53,168 nt of DNA, taken from NCBI GenBank assembly GCA_030066685.1, contig JASJBF010000041.1, positions 1 through 53,168 of the forward strand, written 5' to 3'. The translations under genes and the position numbers were made by a program. The stretch comes from Kiloniellales bacterium. GTDB taxonomy: Bacteria; Pseudomonadota; Alphaproteobacteria; Kiloniellales; JAKSBE01. The notes under the pieces were generated by a model, which saw only the letters and a program-made list of their open reading frames with translations, was not told the origin of the DNA and searched no databases. Positions 42,123 through 51,078 of the stretch are shown here, one piece after another (the stretch's first letter is position 1; each line of letters opens with the position of its first letter).

Positions 42123-43586
42123 ATGGGTGACATCGCGAACGAGAACTTCTTCGATCGGGCCCTCGGCAACCTCAAGACGGCTTGGCGCGACGTCGCCAGC
42201 GGGGCGGCGCGCACTCTCGGCCTGGCGATGCCGCCGGACGCCGCCGACCCCGATACCCTGACCCGCCTCATGACCGACTGCCTGCTGGCCCGCGGCGGCG
42301 AGGTCTCGGCCCGCCTGCGTGCCGCCGAGCTGGGCCAGGCTTACCTGGAGAGCGACGCCGCCGGCCGGCGGCAGTTCCTGGAGATCCTGGCCCGGCGCTT
42401 CGCCACCGACGACGCCGCGGTCGAGGACGCGATCATCGCCTACCGTGCAGCCGACGACCTCAAGGGCCGGCTCGTCGGCCATCACCAGCTGCGCCGTGCG
42501 CTGCAGCCGCCGCGGGTCAAGTTGCTCACCCAGTTCAACGCCTTGCCGGAAGGCGTGAAGTTCCTGGTCGATCTGCGCGCCGACCTGCTGCCGCTGATCG
42601 CCGAGGACCCGCTCCTGCGCGACCTCGACCGGGACCTGCGCGAGCTCTTGACCTCCTGGTTCGACCTCGGCTTCCTCGACCTGCGGCGGATCACCTGGGA
42701 TTCGCCGGCCTCCCTGCTGGAGAAGCTGATCGCCTACGAGGCGGTGCACGAGATCCGGTCCTGGGACGACCTGCGCAACCGCCTGGACTCCGACCGCTGC
42801 CTCTTCGCGCTCTTCCACCCGCGCATGCCCGAGGAGCCCCTGGCCTTCGTCGAGGTCGCCCTGGTCCGGGGCCTGGCCAGCAACGTCCAGGCCTTGCTCG
42901 ACGTCACGGTGCCGACCGGCGACCCGGCCGAGGCCGACACGGCGATCTTCTATTCGATCTCCAACACCCAGAAGGGCCTGCGCGGCATCAGCTTCGGCGA
43001 GTTCCTGATCAAGCGGGCGACTGTCTGGCTCTCCCAGGAGTTCCCGCAGATCAAGAACTTCGCCACCCTGTCGCCGATCCCCGGTTTCCGCGCCTGGCTG
43101 GAGGGCGCCGGCAAGGAGGCGGTGCCCGGCCTCCTGACCGAGGAGGAGAAGCTGGAGATCCGGATCGCCGCCGGGACCGAGGCGCCGCAGGAGGCGCTCG
43201 TCAGCCTGGTGTCCGAGCCCGACTGGCCGAGCGAGCCGGGCGTGGCGCGGGTCCTGGAGGCGCCGCTGCAGCGCCTCTGCGCACGCTATTTCCTGGAGCG
43301 CCGGGACGGCGGCCAGCCGATCGATCCCGTGGCGCGCTTCCACCTGAAGAACGGCGCCCGGCTGGAGCGGGTCAACTGGCTGGGCGACACCTCGGCCAAC
43401 GGCCTGCGCCAGGCCTGCGGCATGATGGTCAACTATTGCTATTTCCCGGAAGAAGTGGAAAAGAACCACGAAGCCTTCATGAGCGAGGGCCGCTTGGCCT
43501 TGGGCGCACCGGTCCAGGGCCTGCTGCGCGGCTGGCGCGACGCGAAAGGCTCACCGATTATTAACCGCCGACAGAGAAAGTCCTGA
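42123..43586 (+). CDS. matA: malonyl-CoA decarboxylase
   Basis: A 487-residue protein of the MCD family. The N-terminal part is a helical bundle. The C-terminal GNAT-like catalytic domain holds YSISNTQKGLRGISFGEFLIK, containing the conserved Ser/Thr region, and H407 in ARFHLKNGARLERVNWLGD, the catalytic histidine, followed by SANGLRQACGMMVNYCY. It converts malonyl-CoA to acetyl-CoA and CO2. It completes the malonate route with matB and follows matM by 9 bases. Confidence 0.93.
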   Translation: MGDIANENFFDRALGNLKTAWRDVASGAARTLGLAMPPDAADPDTLTRLMTDCLLARGGEVSARLRAAELGQAYLESDAAGRRQFLEILARRFATDDAAVEDAIIAYRAADDLKGRLVGHHQLRRALQPPRVKLLTQFNALPEGVKFLVDLRADLLPLIAEDPLLRDLDRDLRELLTSWFDLGFLDLRRITWDSPASLLEKLIAYEAVHEIRSWDDLRNRLDSDRCLFALFHPRMPEEPLAFVEVALVRGLASNVQALLDVTVPTGDPAEADTAIFYSISNTQKGLRGISFGEFLIKRATVWLSQEFPQIKNFATLSPIPGFRAWLEGAGKEAVPGLLTEEEKLEIRIAAGTEAPQEALVSLVSEPDWPSEPGVARVLEAPLQRLCARYFLERRDGGQPIDPVARFHLKNGARLERVNWLGDTSANGLRQACGMMVNYCYFPEEVEKNHEAFMSEGRLALGAPVQGLLRGWRDAKGSPIINRRQRKS

Positions 43587-43598
43587 CAAGGGCCAAGC

Positions 43599-44804
43599 AT
43601 GGTTGCGCACGCTGCGCGGAGGCACGATTTGCTCGCAGGCGCCTGTACCGTCAAGAAATCACACAGCTTCGAAAGCGTGCAGGCCGTGGCCCGGGCGCTG
43701 AAGCCGAGTTATCCGGTCCACTGCGTCCGGCCGGAGGTGCTGGAGGACTCGGCGCGCCGCTTCGTCACCCTCTTCCCCGGCCGGGTGCTCTACGCCATCA
43801 AGTGCAACCCGCATCCCCTGGTCCTGGGCGCGCTCTACCGCGGCGGGATCCGCGACTTCGACACGGCCTCTCTGCCCGAGATCGCGACGGTCGCCGATGC
43901 GGTCTCCGATGCGCGCTCCTACTTCATGCATCCGGTCAAGGCCCGGGCGGTGATCCGCTCCGCCCACAAAGTCTATGGCGTGCAGGTTTTCTCGGTCGAC
44001 CACCTCGGCGAGCTCAAGAAGATCTATGACGAGACCGGCGGCGAGGGCGTGGTCGCCGTGGTCCGGCTCAGGACCCCGCCGGCCGACGGCACGCTCTACC
44101 ACCTGGCGGCGAAGTTCGGTTGCGAGGTCCCGGAGGCGATCGAGCTGCTGAGCGAGGCGCGCCGCCTGGGCATGCAGGGCGGGATCTGCTTCCACGTCGG
44201 CTCCCAGTGCATGACGCCCCAGGCCTACACCCAGGCGCTCGAGATGGTCGGCCGGGTGATCGAGGGCGCGGGCTTCGATCCGCACTGTGTCGACGTTGGC
44301 GGCGGCTTCCCGGCCGACTACGTCAGCCACAAGACGCCGCCCCTGGAGGACTTCATGGACGCGATCCGCGCCGGCGCCAAGGCGATCGCGCTCAAGCCGA
44401 CGGTCGAGCTCTGGGCCGAGCCGGGCCGGGCGCTGGTCGCCTCCGGCTGCTCGCTGCTGGTTCAGGTCCAGCTGCGCAAGGACAACCAGGTCTACATCAA
44501 CGACGGCATCTACGGCTCGCTGTCGGAAATGAACCAGGTCAGGATCAAGCCGCCGGCGCGGCTGCTGCGCCTCGAGGGCGCGGTCGCCGAGGCCAGGGAG
44601 CGCTTCACCATCAACGGTCCGACCTGCGATTCCCTCGACGTCCTGCCGGGCGAGTTCGACCTGCCGGCGGACCTGCGCGAGGGCGACTGGATCGAGTTCG
44701 ACCAGATGGGCGCCTATTCCAACGCCCTGGCCACGCACTTCAATGGATTCCATCCGGAGACCTTCGTGACCGTGCACGACACTCCGCCCAGCCGGCTCGG
44801 ATGA
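43599..44804 (+). CDS. ornithine/lysine/diaminopimelate-type PLP decarboxylase (fold type III)
   Basis: A 401-residue fold-type III PLP decarboxylase. The PLP lysine is K68 in YAIKCNPHPLVL. ICFHVGSQC contains the ring-stacking histidine, DVGGGFPADY the phosphate loop, and the catalytic cysteine is C343 in TCDSLDVLPGEFD, as in ornithine decarboxylase. Polyamine synthesis from ornithine or lysine is the most likely role. The start is 12 bases after matA with an AAGGG site, so it may be transcribed with the mat genes. Its stop overlaps the next start (ATGA). Confidence 0.9.
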   Translation: MVAHAARRHDLLAGACTVKKSHSFESVQAVARALKPSYPVHCVRPEVLEDSARRFVTLFPGRVLYAIKCNPHPLVLGALYRGGIRDFDTASLPEIATVADAVSDARSYFMHPVKARAVIRSAHKVYGVQVFSVDHLGELKKIYDETGGEGVVAVVRLRTPPADGTLYHLAAKFGCEVPEAIELLSEARRLGMQGGICFHVGSQCMTPQAYTQALEMVGRVIEGAGFDPHCVDVGGGFPADYVSHKTPPLEDFMDAIRAGAKAIALKPTVELWAEPGRALVASGCSLLVQVQLRKDNQVYINDGIYGSLSEMNQVRIKPPARLLRLEGAVAEARERFTINGPTCDSLDVLPGEFDLPADLREGDWIEFDQMGAYSNALATHFNGFHPETFVTVHDTPPSRLG

Positions 44805-45709
44805 TCCCGCCGGGACCAAGCGAGGCCGCCGGCAGCCTGGCGTCTGCCCTGCGCGAGCGCTTCGTCCTGGGGCTCTCTGCCCAGGGCTTCCACAAGGTCG
44901 CCTACGGCGAGTGGGGCGACCCGGAACGGCCCGAGACACTGCTCTGCGTCCACGGCCTGACCCGCAATCGCCACGACTTCGACCTGCTCTGCCGGGCGCT
45001 CTCGGCGGAGTTCCGCATCGCCTGTCCGGACGTCGTCGGGCGCGGCGGCAGCGACTGGCTGCGGGATCCCGCCGGCTACGGCTATCCACAGTACCTCTCG
45101 GACATGACCGCTCTGATCGCGCGCCTGGGCGCCGAGCGCCTCGACTGGCTGGGCACCTCGATGGGCGGCCTGATCGGCATGATGCTGGCGGCCCAGCCGG
45201 GCACGCCGATCCGGCGGCTGATCGTCAACGATGTCGGCCCCTTCATTCCCAAGGCGGCGCTGGAGCGCATCGCCGGCTACGTCGGCCGGGACCCGCGCTT
45301 CCCCGACCTGGCGGCGGCCGAGGCCTACTTCCGCGAGGTCCACGCGCCCTTCGGCCGGCTGAGCGACGCGCAGTGGCAACACCTGACCCGGCACGGCGTG
45401 AGCGAGGACAGCGGCGACGAGGCGGGCAGGGGCTTCCGCCTGCGCTACGACCCCGGCATCGCCCGGCCCTTCGCCGAGGCGCCGCCGGAGGACGTCGACC
45501 TCTGGGGCCTCTGGGAGCGCATCGCCTGCCCTGTGCTGGTGCTGCGCGGCGCCGAGTCCGATCTCCTGACCGCCGAGGTCGCCCGGGAGATGACCCGCCG
45601 GGGCGCGCAGGCGACCCTGGTCGAGTTTCCGGATTGCGGCCACGCGCCGGCGCTGATGGACGAGGACCAGATCGCCGTGGTCCGCGACTGGCTCCGGCAC
45701 GGCGCATAA
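44801..45709 (+). CDS. alpha/beta hydrolase
   Basis: A 302-residue alpha/beta-hydrolase. The oxyanion segment is CVHGLTRNRHDFD. The nucleophile serine lies in LGTSMGGLIGMMLA, an acid residue in LRGAESDLLTAE, and the histidine in PDCGHAPALMDEDQ. Substrate unknown. ATG 44801 overlaps the stop of the PLP decarboxylase by 4 bases, so the two proteins are translationally coupled. It ends the long plus-strand transcription unit begun at matP. Confidence 0.88.
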   Translation: MIPPGPSEAAGSLASALRERFVLGLSAQGFHKVAYGEWGDPERPETLLCVHGLTRNRHDFDLLCRALSAEFRIACPDVVGRGGSDWLRDPAGYGYPQYLSDMTALIARLGAERLDWLGTSMGGLIGMMLAAQPGTPIRRLIVNDVGPFIPKAALERIAGYVGRDPRFPDLAAAEAYFREVHAPFGRLSDAQWQHLTRHGVSEDSGDEAGRGFRLRYDPGIARPFAEAPPEDVDLWGLWERIACPVLVLRGAESDLLTAEVAREMTRRGAQATLVEFPDCGHAPALMDEDQIAVVRDWLRHGA

Positions 45710-45927
45710 CGGGTCGAACCGGATCTTCGGTGCCCCGGCCGATCCGATGGCCGGTTGCGACCGGGGTCCCGGGTCGGTCGCTGCGCCAACACGAGTTGAC
45801 AGCGCGCCGCTCTTTCCCACCTAACGTGATCGGGAAGAGCGAGCGATCGAACCGCTGTGCCGCGCATTGCGTCGGCTCAGGCCGCGAAGACGGGTCGCCT
45901 GACTCTCCCGCGTCGGGGAGAGAAGGC

Positions 45928-47229
45928 ATGGGGGGAATGACCCGCCGCAAGGTCTTGACCACATTGGCCCTGACGCTTGCACTGTCGGCGAATGCCTGCG
46001 CGCTGGATACCCGCTACCCTGCGCATCAGAATCCCGCACCACCCAGCCCTCCTGAGGAGGCGCAGATCACGCACCGGGTCATCCTGATCGGGGATGCCGG
46101 CGAAGCCGAAGCGGGCGACCCCGTCTTGGCCGAACTGCGGCGTGTCGCGGCCGAATTCGACAGTGCGCGGACGACCATCGTCTTCCTCGGCGACAACATC
46201 TATCCCGACGGTCTGCCGCCCGAGGACCACCCGCTCCACGAGGTCGCCAAATCGCGCCTGAAGGAGCAGATCGATGCCGCGATCGCGAACGGCGCCGAAA
46301 CCGTCTTCGTCCCGGGGAACCACGACTACGGGCGGGAGGGCCAAGCGGCGCTGGTTCGGCAGGCGGACTATGTCAGGTCTTTAAGCGGCGGCGGCGCGGA
46401 ACTGCTCCCGCGCGGCGCCTGTCCCGGGCCCATCGTGCGGGACGTAGGGCCGCGGCTGCGGCTCATCTATCTCGACAGCGAATGGCTGGTTCGCAGGGAC
46501 CGGCTTCATCCCTGCGCCGCGGGAGATCCCGACGCCGGGATCGATCCGGCGCAGGACGTCTATGACGCGCTCGATGCTGCGCTGTCCGGCGCCGAGGGTC
46601 GCCTGGTCGTCATCGCCGCCCACCATCCGCTGGCGTCCTACGGGATGCATGGCGGTTTCTACCCCTGGCAGGTCCACTTCTTTCCGCTTTGGAACCAACC
46701 CGACCTCCGGGGCACGCCGGTGCCCTATCTGCTGCCGCTTCCGGTCCTGCCGTCCCTGGTCTACGTCTGGCCGAGGCAGGCCGGTCTCTACACCAGGGAC
46801 GATCTTGCGCACCGGAACTACCGGGATTTCATCGAGAGGTTCGATGCCGTGCTGCGGCGCCATCCAGATGTCGAGGTCGTCGTGGCGAGTGGGCACGAAC
46901 ACAACCTGCAGATCCTCTCGCACCGGATCGAGGGTGCCCCGGACGTGCTGCAGATCCTCTCGGGCTCCGGCACGATCTATCCTCCGACGCCGGTCGGCGT
47001 GGCGGAGAACACGGTGATGGCGAGCCCGCGTTCGGGCTTCGTCGTGCTCGATGTCCTGAAGACGGATGACCCCACGACAGGTTCCCGGGCCTTCGTCGAG
47101 GCGATCGAAGTCGGGCCGTCGACGGTCGAAGACAAGGGTTCGGCCTCGCCGAGCCTCTACCGGGACTTCAGGATGTGGCTGCCGGTCCGGCGGTCGTCGG
47201 CGTCGAGTGCCGCACGATCCTCTCGCTGA
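45928..47229 (+). CDS. exported calcineurin-like metallophosphoesterase
   Basis: A 433-residue protein with an N-terminal signal (RRKVLTTLALTLALSANAC; a lipobox-like SANAC at the end suggests a lipoprotein). The metal-binding motifs of the family are all there: GDAG, FLGDNIYPDG, VPGNHDYG, AAHHPL and ASGHEHN. It therefore hydrolyses phosphoesters in the periplasm or outer membrane. The closest known types are purple acid phosphatase-like proteins. ATG at 45928 has a GGGGAG site. ATG at 45937 is possible. Confidence 0.88.
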   Translation: MGGMTRRKVLTTLALTLALSANACALDTRYPAHQNPAPPSPPEEAQITHRVILIGDAGEAEAGDPVLAELRRVAAEFDSARTTIVFLGDNIYPDGLPPEDHPLHEVAKSRLKEQIDAAIANGAETVFVPGNHDYGREGQAALVRQADYVRSLSGGGAELLPRGACPGPIVRDVGPRLRLIYLDSEWLVRRDRLHPCAAGDPDAGIDPAQDVYDALDAALSGAEGRLVVIAAHHPLASYGMHGGFYPWQVHFFPLWNQPDLRGTPVPYLLPLPVLPSLVYVWPRQAGLYTRDDLAHRNYRDFIERFDAVLRRHPDVEVVVASGHEHNLQILSHRIEGAPDVLQILSGSGTIYPPTPVGVAENTVMASPRSGFVVLDVLKTDDPTTGSRAFVEAIEVGPSTVEDKGSASPSLYRDFRMWLPVRRSSASSAARSSR

Positions 47230-47355
47230 CTCTCCGCTCCGAGACACGCAAAATCCGGGGTGCGTTCTCGGACCAATGGGATTGGCCGCGGCTGGCGGCC
47301 ATTGCTCCGACCCGCGGGAGTTCTTGCGGAGTCCGCAGATCCGGGTTCCAAATCT

Positions 47356-47802
47356 TCACGATTCGGGCGCGCAGCCCTTCCATCGGAACTCGCCCTTCGG
47401 GCCGAGCGGCGCAAAGGGATTCCAGGCGACCTCCCAGAGGTGGCCTTCCGGGTCGGCGAAGATGCCGGAGTGTCCGCCCCAGAAGGCGTCCTGGGCCGGC
47501 TTGACGACCCGGCCACCGGCCGTCTCGACGGCGGCCAGGACGTGGGCGACCTCTTCCTTGGCGCGCACGTTGTAGGCCAGGACCATGCCCCGGAAGCCCT
47601 CGCCCGCGGGCGGCACCTGCGCGTCCTCCGCCAGCTTGTCCCAAGGGTAGAGGCAAAGGGTCATGCCGTGGAGGTCGTAGGCGACGATGCTCGCGGCTTC
47701 CTCGCCCTCGTTGGCGATCCGCCAGCCGAGTCTCTCGTAGAAGGCGCGGGCGGCCCCCAGGTCTTTCACGCCAAGGGTGACGATGCTGATGCGCTGCTCC
47801 AT
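47356..47802 (-). CDS. VOC-superfamily (glyoxalase-like) protein
   Basis: A 148-residue single VOC domain: ISIVTLGVKDLGAARAFYERLGW at the N-terminus, a central YDLHGMTLCLYP strand and the C-terminal FWGGHSGIFADPEGHLWEVAWNP. Metal ligands are likely His in GGHSG and Glu in WEV. Members include glyoxalases, dioxygenases and resistance proteins, and this one cannot be narrowed further. Transcribed alone on the minus strand. Confidence 0.85.
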   Translation of the reverse strand: MEQRISIVTLGVKDLGAARAFYERLGWRIANEGEEAASIVAYDLHGMTLCLYPWDKLAEDAQVPPAGEGFRGMVLAYNVRAKEEVAHVLAAVETAGGRVVKPAQDAFWGGHSGIFADPEGHLWEVAWNPFAPLGPKGEFRWKGCAPES

Positions 47803-47918
47803 GGGCCGAAGTCCTCTCTCACCCGGCGCGGGTCCGGCAGTGCGGTCGGGGAAAAGGCTCGTGCCGCTGGCCTTGCCCGCCGGGACTCCCCATGTCGTGA
47901 TCTTACGACGTGTTGCGC

Positions 47919-48005
47919 TCAGGACAGGACCGCAAACTGAACGACCACGGCAAGCAGCAGTTGGGTGCCGACGGCAAGGACCGCCCAGACGTTCACTTCG
48001 CTCAC
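47919..48005 (-). CDS. 28-residue single-span membrane microprotein A, LexA box upstream
   Basis: A 28-codon gene: a short polar head MSEVN, then one hydrophobic helix from residue 6 to the end (VWAVLAVGTQLLLAVVVQF..., final AVLS). GTG at 48005 lies 7 bases after GGGAG. It aligns without gaps to microprotein B at 52666-52752. Both keep W7, G13, Q15, L16, Q23 and AVLS. A GTTC-N7-GTTC box starts 55 bases before the start codon. Size, topology and SOS-type control recall TisB (E. coli) and SidA (Caulobacter), both 29 residues and LexA-controlled. Sequence relation to either is not evident. It is divergent from the YheT-like gene. Confidence 0.8.
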   Translation of the reverse strand: MSEVNVWAVLAVGTQLLLAVVVQFAVLS

Positions 48006-48045
48006 GCTATGCTCCCTGTAGGACCGCAAGAGGATCGTAAGAAAA

Positions 48046-48060
48046 GAACACAACATGAAC
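48046..48060 (-). promoter_or_regulatory. LexA (SOS) box of microprotein A
   Basis: On the minus strand GTTCATGTTGTGTTC fits the alphaproteobacterial LexA consensus GTTC-N7-GTTC exactly, followed by TTTTC as in the second box. It overlaps the start codon of the plus-strand YheT-like gene at 48055. Confidence 0.8.
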
Positions 48061-49113
48061 ATAGAGGATCTTTCAAGGCCTTTCTCTAAGGGGCAGGAGC
48101 GGCCCACGGCGGCCGGGGCGGGGGCGAGCTTCGACCCGCCGGACTTCGTCGCCCGCTTCCCCTGGCTCGGCGGCGATCTGCAGACCCTGCGCAACTTCAT
48201 CGTGCGGCCGCGGCCGGACCTCTCGCCCTGGCCCGCGCGGCGGGTCGAGCTGGCATTGGACGACGGCTCGGGGGACCGCCTGCTGGCAGTGCTGCAGGAG
48301 AACGCCGACGGGGCCAAGCCGCTGGTGGTCCTGGTCCACGGCCTGACCGGCTGCCAGGACAGCTTCTACGTCCTCGGCACGACGCGGCTTCTCCTGGAGC
48401 AAGGCTATCCGGTGCTGCGCCTCAACCTGCGCGGCGCCGGGCCGGGGCGGCCGCTGGCCCGGCGGGGCTACAACGCCGGCAGCAGCGCGGACCTGGCCGC
48501 GGCCCTGCGGGCGCTTGGGGCGCAGGACGGCCGGCTTCTGGCCCGGGGCCTCGCCCTGGTCGGCTATTCCCTCGGCGGCAACATCCTGCTCAAGTTCCTG
48601 GCCGAGGCGGGGCGCGAGCTCCCGGTCGTGGCCGCCGCCAGCGTCTCGGCGCCGATCGACCTCAAGGCGACCCAGGTCCGCATCATGGCGGCGCGGAACC
48701 GGGTCTATCATGCCTACCTGCTGTCGCGCATGAAGGCCGAGCTGCTGGCCACCCCGGGCGGCGTCCTGCCGGAGGTGGCGACGAGGGCACGGCGGGCGCG
48801 CAGCGTCCTCGCCTTCGACGACACCGTCGTCGCGCCCGCGGCCGGCTTCAACGGCGCCGAGGATTACTACGCCCGCTGCTCCGCTCAGGGTTTCCTGCCC
48901 GCTATCGAGGTCCCGGCGCTTCTGCTCCACGCGCGCGACGATCCCTGGATCCCGGCGGCCGCCTACGATGCCGCCGCCGCGCGGGCGCAAGCCAACCTGC
49001 GGATCCGCTTGGCGCCCGGCGGCGGCCATGTCGGCTTTCACGGCAAAGGCAGCCGGGCTGCCTGGCACGACCGGACGATCGCCGCGTTCTTCGATCGATC
49101 CATGGCGGACTGA
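48055..49113 (+). CDS. alpha/beta hydrolase, YheT-like
   Basis: A 352-residue hydrolase of the YheT/EMB8 type. The N-terminal part FVARFPWLGGDLQTLRNFIVRPRP is typical of that family. LVHGLTGCQDSFY is the oxyanion region, LVGYSLGGNILLKFLAE holds the nucleophile serine, and LHARDDPW and GGGHVGFHG carry the acid and histidine. Substrate unknown (short esters in related proteins). ATG at 48055 lies inside the LexA box of the divergent microprotein gene and lacks a strong ribosome binding site, so the true start may lie further inside. Confidence 0.85.
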   Translation: MNIEDLSRPFSKGQERPTAAGAGASFDPPDFVARFPWLGGDLQTLRNFIVRPRPDLSPWPARRVELALDDGSGDRLLAVLQENADGAKPLVVLVHGLTGCQDSFYVLGTTRLLLEQGYPVLRLNLRGAGPGRPLARRGYNAGSSADLAAALRALGAQDGRLLARGLALVGYSLGGNILLKFLAEAGRELPVVAAASVSAPIDLKATQVRIMAARNRVYHAYLLSRMKAELLATPGGVLPEVATRARRARSVLAFDDTVVAPAAGFNGAEDYYARCSAQGFLPAIEVPALLLHARDDPWIPAAAYDAAAARAQANLRIRLAPGGGHVGFHGKGSRAAWHDRTIAAFFDRSMAD

Positions 49114-49267
49114 CGGCGCCTTCTCGAAAGACCGTCCTGGACAGGCTGCCGCCGTTGCGTTTTCCTTGAAGCCCGGTGGTATTTCACACACATCACAGTT
49201 CAGGGCTGTGCATAGCGCCGGCCGCAGGCGGCCGGCGATGCGGCCGCAGCAAAGGAAGGGGAGAAGG

Positions 49268-49930
49268 ATGACACTGAGGATTGGCGACACGGCGCCGGAC
49301 TTCGAAGCCGAGACCACGGACGGCCGGATCAAGTTCCACGATTGGGGCGGGGATTCCTGGGTGATCCTGTTCTCGCATCCCAAGGACTTCACGCCGGTCT
49401 GCACCACCGAGCTCGGCTACATGGCCCGGCTCAAGCCGGAGTTTGACCGGCGCAACACCAAGATCATCGGCCTAAGCGTCGATCCCGTCGGGGACCACGA
49501 GCGCTGGGCCCAGGACATCGAGGAGGTGACCGGCGGCAAGGTGAACTACCCGATGATCGGCGACAGCGACCTCAAGGTCGCCAAGCTCTACAACATGCTC
49601 CCGGCCGACGCCGGCGACAGCTCGGAGGGCCGCACGCCGGTCGACAACGCCACGGTGCGCAACGTCTTCGTGGTCGGCCCGGACAAGAAGATCAAGCTGA
49701 TCATCGCCTACCCGATGAGCACCGGGCGGAACTTCGACGAGATCCTCCGGGTCCTAGACTCGATCCAGCTGACCGCCAAGCACCAGGTCGCGACCCCGGT
49801 CAACTGGCAGAAGGGCGAAGAGGTGATCATCGTCCCCGCGGTCTCCGACGAGGCCGCGAAGGAGAAGTTCCCGGACGGCTGGAAGGCGCCGAAGCCCTAC
49901 CTGCGGATCGTCCCGCAGCCGAAGGACTGA
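49268..49930 (+). CDS. 1-Cys peroxiredoxin (Prx6 type)
   Basis: A 220-residue peroxiredoxin. The peroxidatic cysteine is C45 in SHPKDFTPVCTTELGYM. There is no resolving-cysteine motif of the 2-Cys type, and the long C-terminal domain (PVNWQKGEEVIIVPAVSDEAAKEKFP) marks the Prx6 group. It reduces hydrogen and organic peroxides in the cytoplasm. ATG at 49268 is preceded by AAGGGGAGAAGG. The 154-base upstream region has no OxyR site I can identify. Confidence 0.93.
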   Translation: MTLRIGDTAPDFEAETTDGRIKFHDWGGDSWVILFSHPKDFTPVCTTELGYMARLKPEFDRRNTKIIGLSVDPVGDHERWAQDIEEVTGGKVNYPMIGDSDLKVAKLYNMLPADAGDSSEGRTPVDNATVRNVFVVGPDKKIKLIIAYPMSTGRNFDEILRVLDSIQLTAKHQVATPVNWQKGEEVIIVPAVSDEAAKEKFPDGWKAPKPYLRIVPQPKD

Positions 49931-49989
49931 TCGCTCATTCAAATGCAGGCCGCGAGCCGTTCCGGCCCGCGGCCTGCCACGCCATCGGC

Positions 49990-50907
49990 TCAATCGGCCT
50001 TGCCGCGCTCGGACAGCCAGATGCCGCCCAGCACGAGGCCGAGTGCCACGGCGTGGAAGGCCTCGAAGGGCTCCTGCAGGAAGACGACGGCGAAGATCGA
50101 GGCGAAGACCGGCACGAGGTTCACGAAGACCCCGGCCCGGCCGGGCCCGATGAGCTGCACGCCGCGCATGAAGCTGAGCTGGGCCAGGAAGGAGGGGAAG
50201 ACCGCGACCAGGACGACGATCACCCAGCCGGTCGTCGTCGGCCAGGCGAAGTCGCCGAAGGCGGCCTCGGCCAGGGCGAGGGGCAGGGAGGTCGCCAAGG
50301 CGGCCATCGCCATGATCGCGAAGAGGCCGAGGGAGGAGACCTCGGGGCGCCGACGCAGGCCCACGGTGTAGCCGGCGTAGAGCAGGCAGGCGAGCAACAT
50401 CAGCAGGTCGCCGGGATTGAACGCCAGGGCGGCCAAGCGGGCCGGCTCGCCGCCGGAGGCGACGGTGGCGACCCCGACCAGGGTGACCAGCACGCCGGAG
50501 AGCTGCAGCGCCCGGACTCCGGTCCGATAGGCGGCAAAGGCGCCGAGCAGCACGAAGACCGGGATCGAGCCCTGGAGAATGCCGATGTTGACGGCGGTGG
50601 TCGAATGGGCGGCGACGTAGAACAGCGCGTTGAAGGCGGTGAAGCCCAGGGCGCCCATGGTCAGGACGAAAGGCAGGCGCCGGCGCAGCAACGGCCAGTC
50701 GCGGCGCAGGGCCTCACGGGCGAAGACCAGGAGCAGCAGGACCACCCCCAGCCAGCGCAAGGCGACCAGCGCCATGGGCGAGATCTCGCCGACCGCCAGG
50801 CGGCCGAAGACCGCGTTCGCGCCCCAGCAGAGGGCGGTGACCGTGAGCAGAAGATAGGCCTTGCCGTTGCTGCCGATCCGCGCGGGCGCTGTGCTGTTGG
50901 TCGTCAT
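49990..50907 (-). CDS. EamA/DMT-family permease
   Basis: A 305-residue membrane protein with ten hydrophobic segments in two repeats (EamA domains, ~10-145 and ~155-295). Signatures are TALCWGANAVFGRLAVGEISPMALVALRW and, in the second half, LACLLYAGYTVGLRR and GPGRAGVFVNLVPVFASIFAVVFLQEP. Such carriers export metabolites or amino acids. The cargo is unknown. ATG at 50907 is the family-like start. The upstream frame is basic and not part of it. Confidence 0.88.
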   Translation of the reverse strand: MTTNSTAPARIGSNGKAYLLLTVTALCWGANAVFGRLAVGEISPMALVALRWLGVVLLLLVFAREALRRDWPLLRRRLPFVLTMGALGFTAFNALFYVAAHSTTAVNIGILQGSIPVFVLLGAFAAYRTGVRALQLSGVLVTLVGVATVASGGEPARLAALAFNPGDLLMLLACLLYAGYTVGLRRRPEVSSLGLFAIMAMAALATSLPLALAEAAFGDFAWPTTTGWVIVVLVAVFPSFLAQLSFMRGVQLIGPGRAGVFVNLVPVFASIFAVVFLQEPFEAFHAVALGLVLGGIWLSERGKAD

Positions 50908-51078
50908 GCCAAGTCCGAAGGCGAAGCGGGCATCGCGCCCGAATCCGGGCGCTTGTCGCGGCGCCGTCGTCTCCCCCGTTCGCCGTGAAGGCGGGCTTGC
51001 GGCCCTGCGCCTAGGTGTGACCTCTCCGGGCCTGGGAGACAAGGCCCGCGCGCGCATGGCAGCCTCCCGGGAAGGGAG

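Noticed and set aside
45796-45827. TTGACA with TAACGT as promoter of the metallophosphoesterase gene
   Set aside because: The -35 is perfect but the best -10 is 20 bases away and weak. I do not list it as a feature.
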